5,179 bases of DNA from contig CAZABP010000110.1 in NCBI GenBank assembly GCA_964483245.1, forward strand, positions 1 through 5,179. The letters run 5' to 3'. A model generated the notes under the pieces. It ran no database searches. It had not been told where the DNA came from and saw only the letters and a list, made by a program, of their open reading frames with translations. The first letter of the stretch is position 1. Each line of letters opens with the position of its first letter. Positions 5,105 to 5,179 of this stretch are shown one piece after another. This DNA comes from CAZABP01 sp964483245 (GTDB lineage Bacteria > Planctomycetota > UBA1135 > UBA2386). The position numbers and the translations under genes are program-made.

Positions 5105-5179
5105 GTAGCCGCACCACGCGGGCGGGCTTCGTTCCGTCCAGCGCCGCGGCGAGCGATGCCGCCACGCGCTCGCTTGCGC
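5097..5179 (-). CDS. C-terminal 26 codons of an unidentified gene
   Basis: The frame entering from the window edge reads ASERVAASLAAALDGT, then KPARVVRLRG, and ends at a TGA at 5099-5097. Its composition is that of a normal coding helix followed by a basic strand, and its stop lies 8 bp inside the start of the 214-aa gene, typical of operon packing. Too little is present to name it. The overlapping frame of the 214-aa gene is also open here but has a W/R-rich, shadow-like composition, which favours this reading. Confidence 0.45.
   Translation of the reverse strand, partial: ASERVAASLAAALDGTKPARVVRLRG

Noticed and set aside
1..5179. tRNA genes, CRISPR arrays, IS ends and att sites
   Set aside because: I saw no cloverleaf, regular spacer array, transposase fragment or long terminal repeats. 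Attachment sites would lie outside the window.

Overview
The window is a high-GC bacterial segment in which every supportable gene reads on the minus strand, so transcription runs from position 5179 toward 1. Start codons are ATG or GTG, several preceded by good GGAG or GGAGG ribosome binding sites, and genes overlap by four or eight bases, the compact layout of phages and integrated mobile elements. The host cannot be named. A TTGACG-17-TAGGGT promoter and the GC-rich codon third positions fit actinobacteria, but other high-GC phyla are possible.

In transcription order the layout is: the last 26 codons of an unidentified gene (5179-5097); an unrecognised helical 214-aa protein (5104-4460); a regulatory gap with a possible promoter, a palindrome and a hairpin over a ribosome binding site (4459-4365); a 71-aa AlpA/MerR-type helix-turn-helix protein (4364-4149); a 125-aa topoisomerase-type zinc-finger protein with a J-domain-like HPD tail (4072-3695); and, overlapping it by GTGA, a 788-aa primase-polymerase/helicase (3698-1332). 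Directly after the primase come one or two small ORFs chained by ATGA overlaps (1335-1126 and, less surely, 1129-938). The first lies on a cluster of GGGTTT/AAACCC repeats that could be a replication origin. A strong promoter (941-913) and a roughly 240-nt structured leader then precede the N-terminal 222 codons of an HK97-fold major capsid protein (667-1), which runs off the window.

The order DNA-binding regulator, replication initiator, own promoter, HK97 capsid, with no terminase or portal between them, is unlike a standard tailed-phage late operon. It resembles small integrative elements that carry their own replication and head genes: capsid-forming phage-inducible chromosomal islands, or the phiRv1-type elements of mycobacteria. 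The likely logic is that the AlpA-like protein controls excision or the early operon, the primase-helicase with its zinc-finger partner replicates the excised element from an origin just behind the primase gene, and a separate promoter drives head production. The satellite reading is an inference. The integrase, head protease, portal and terminase that would settle it lie outside the window.
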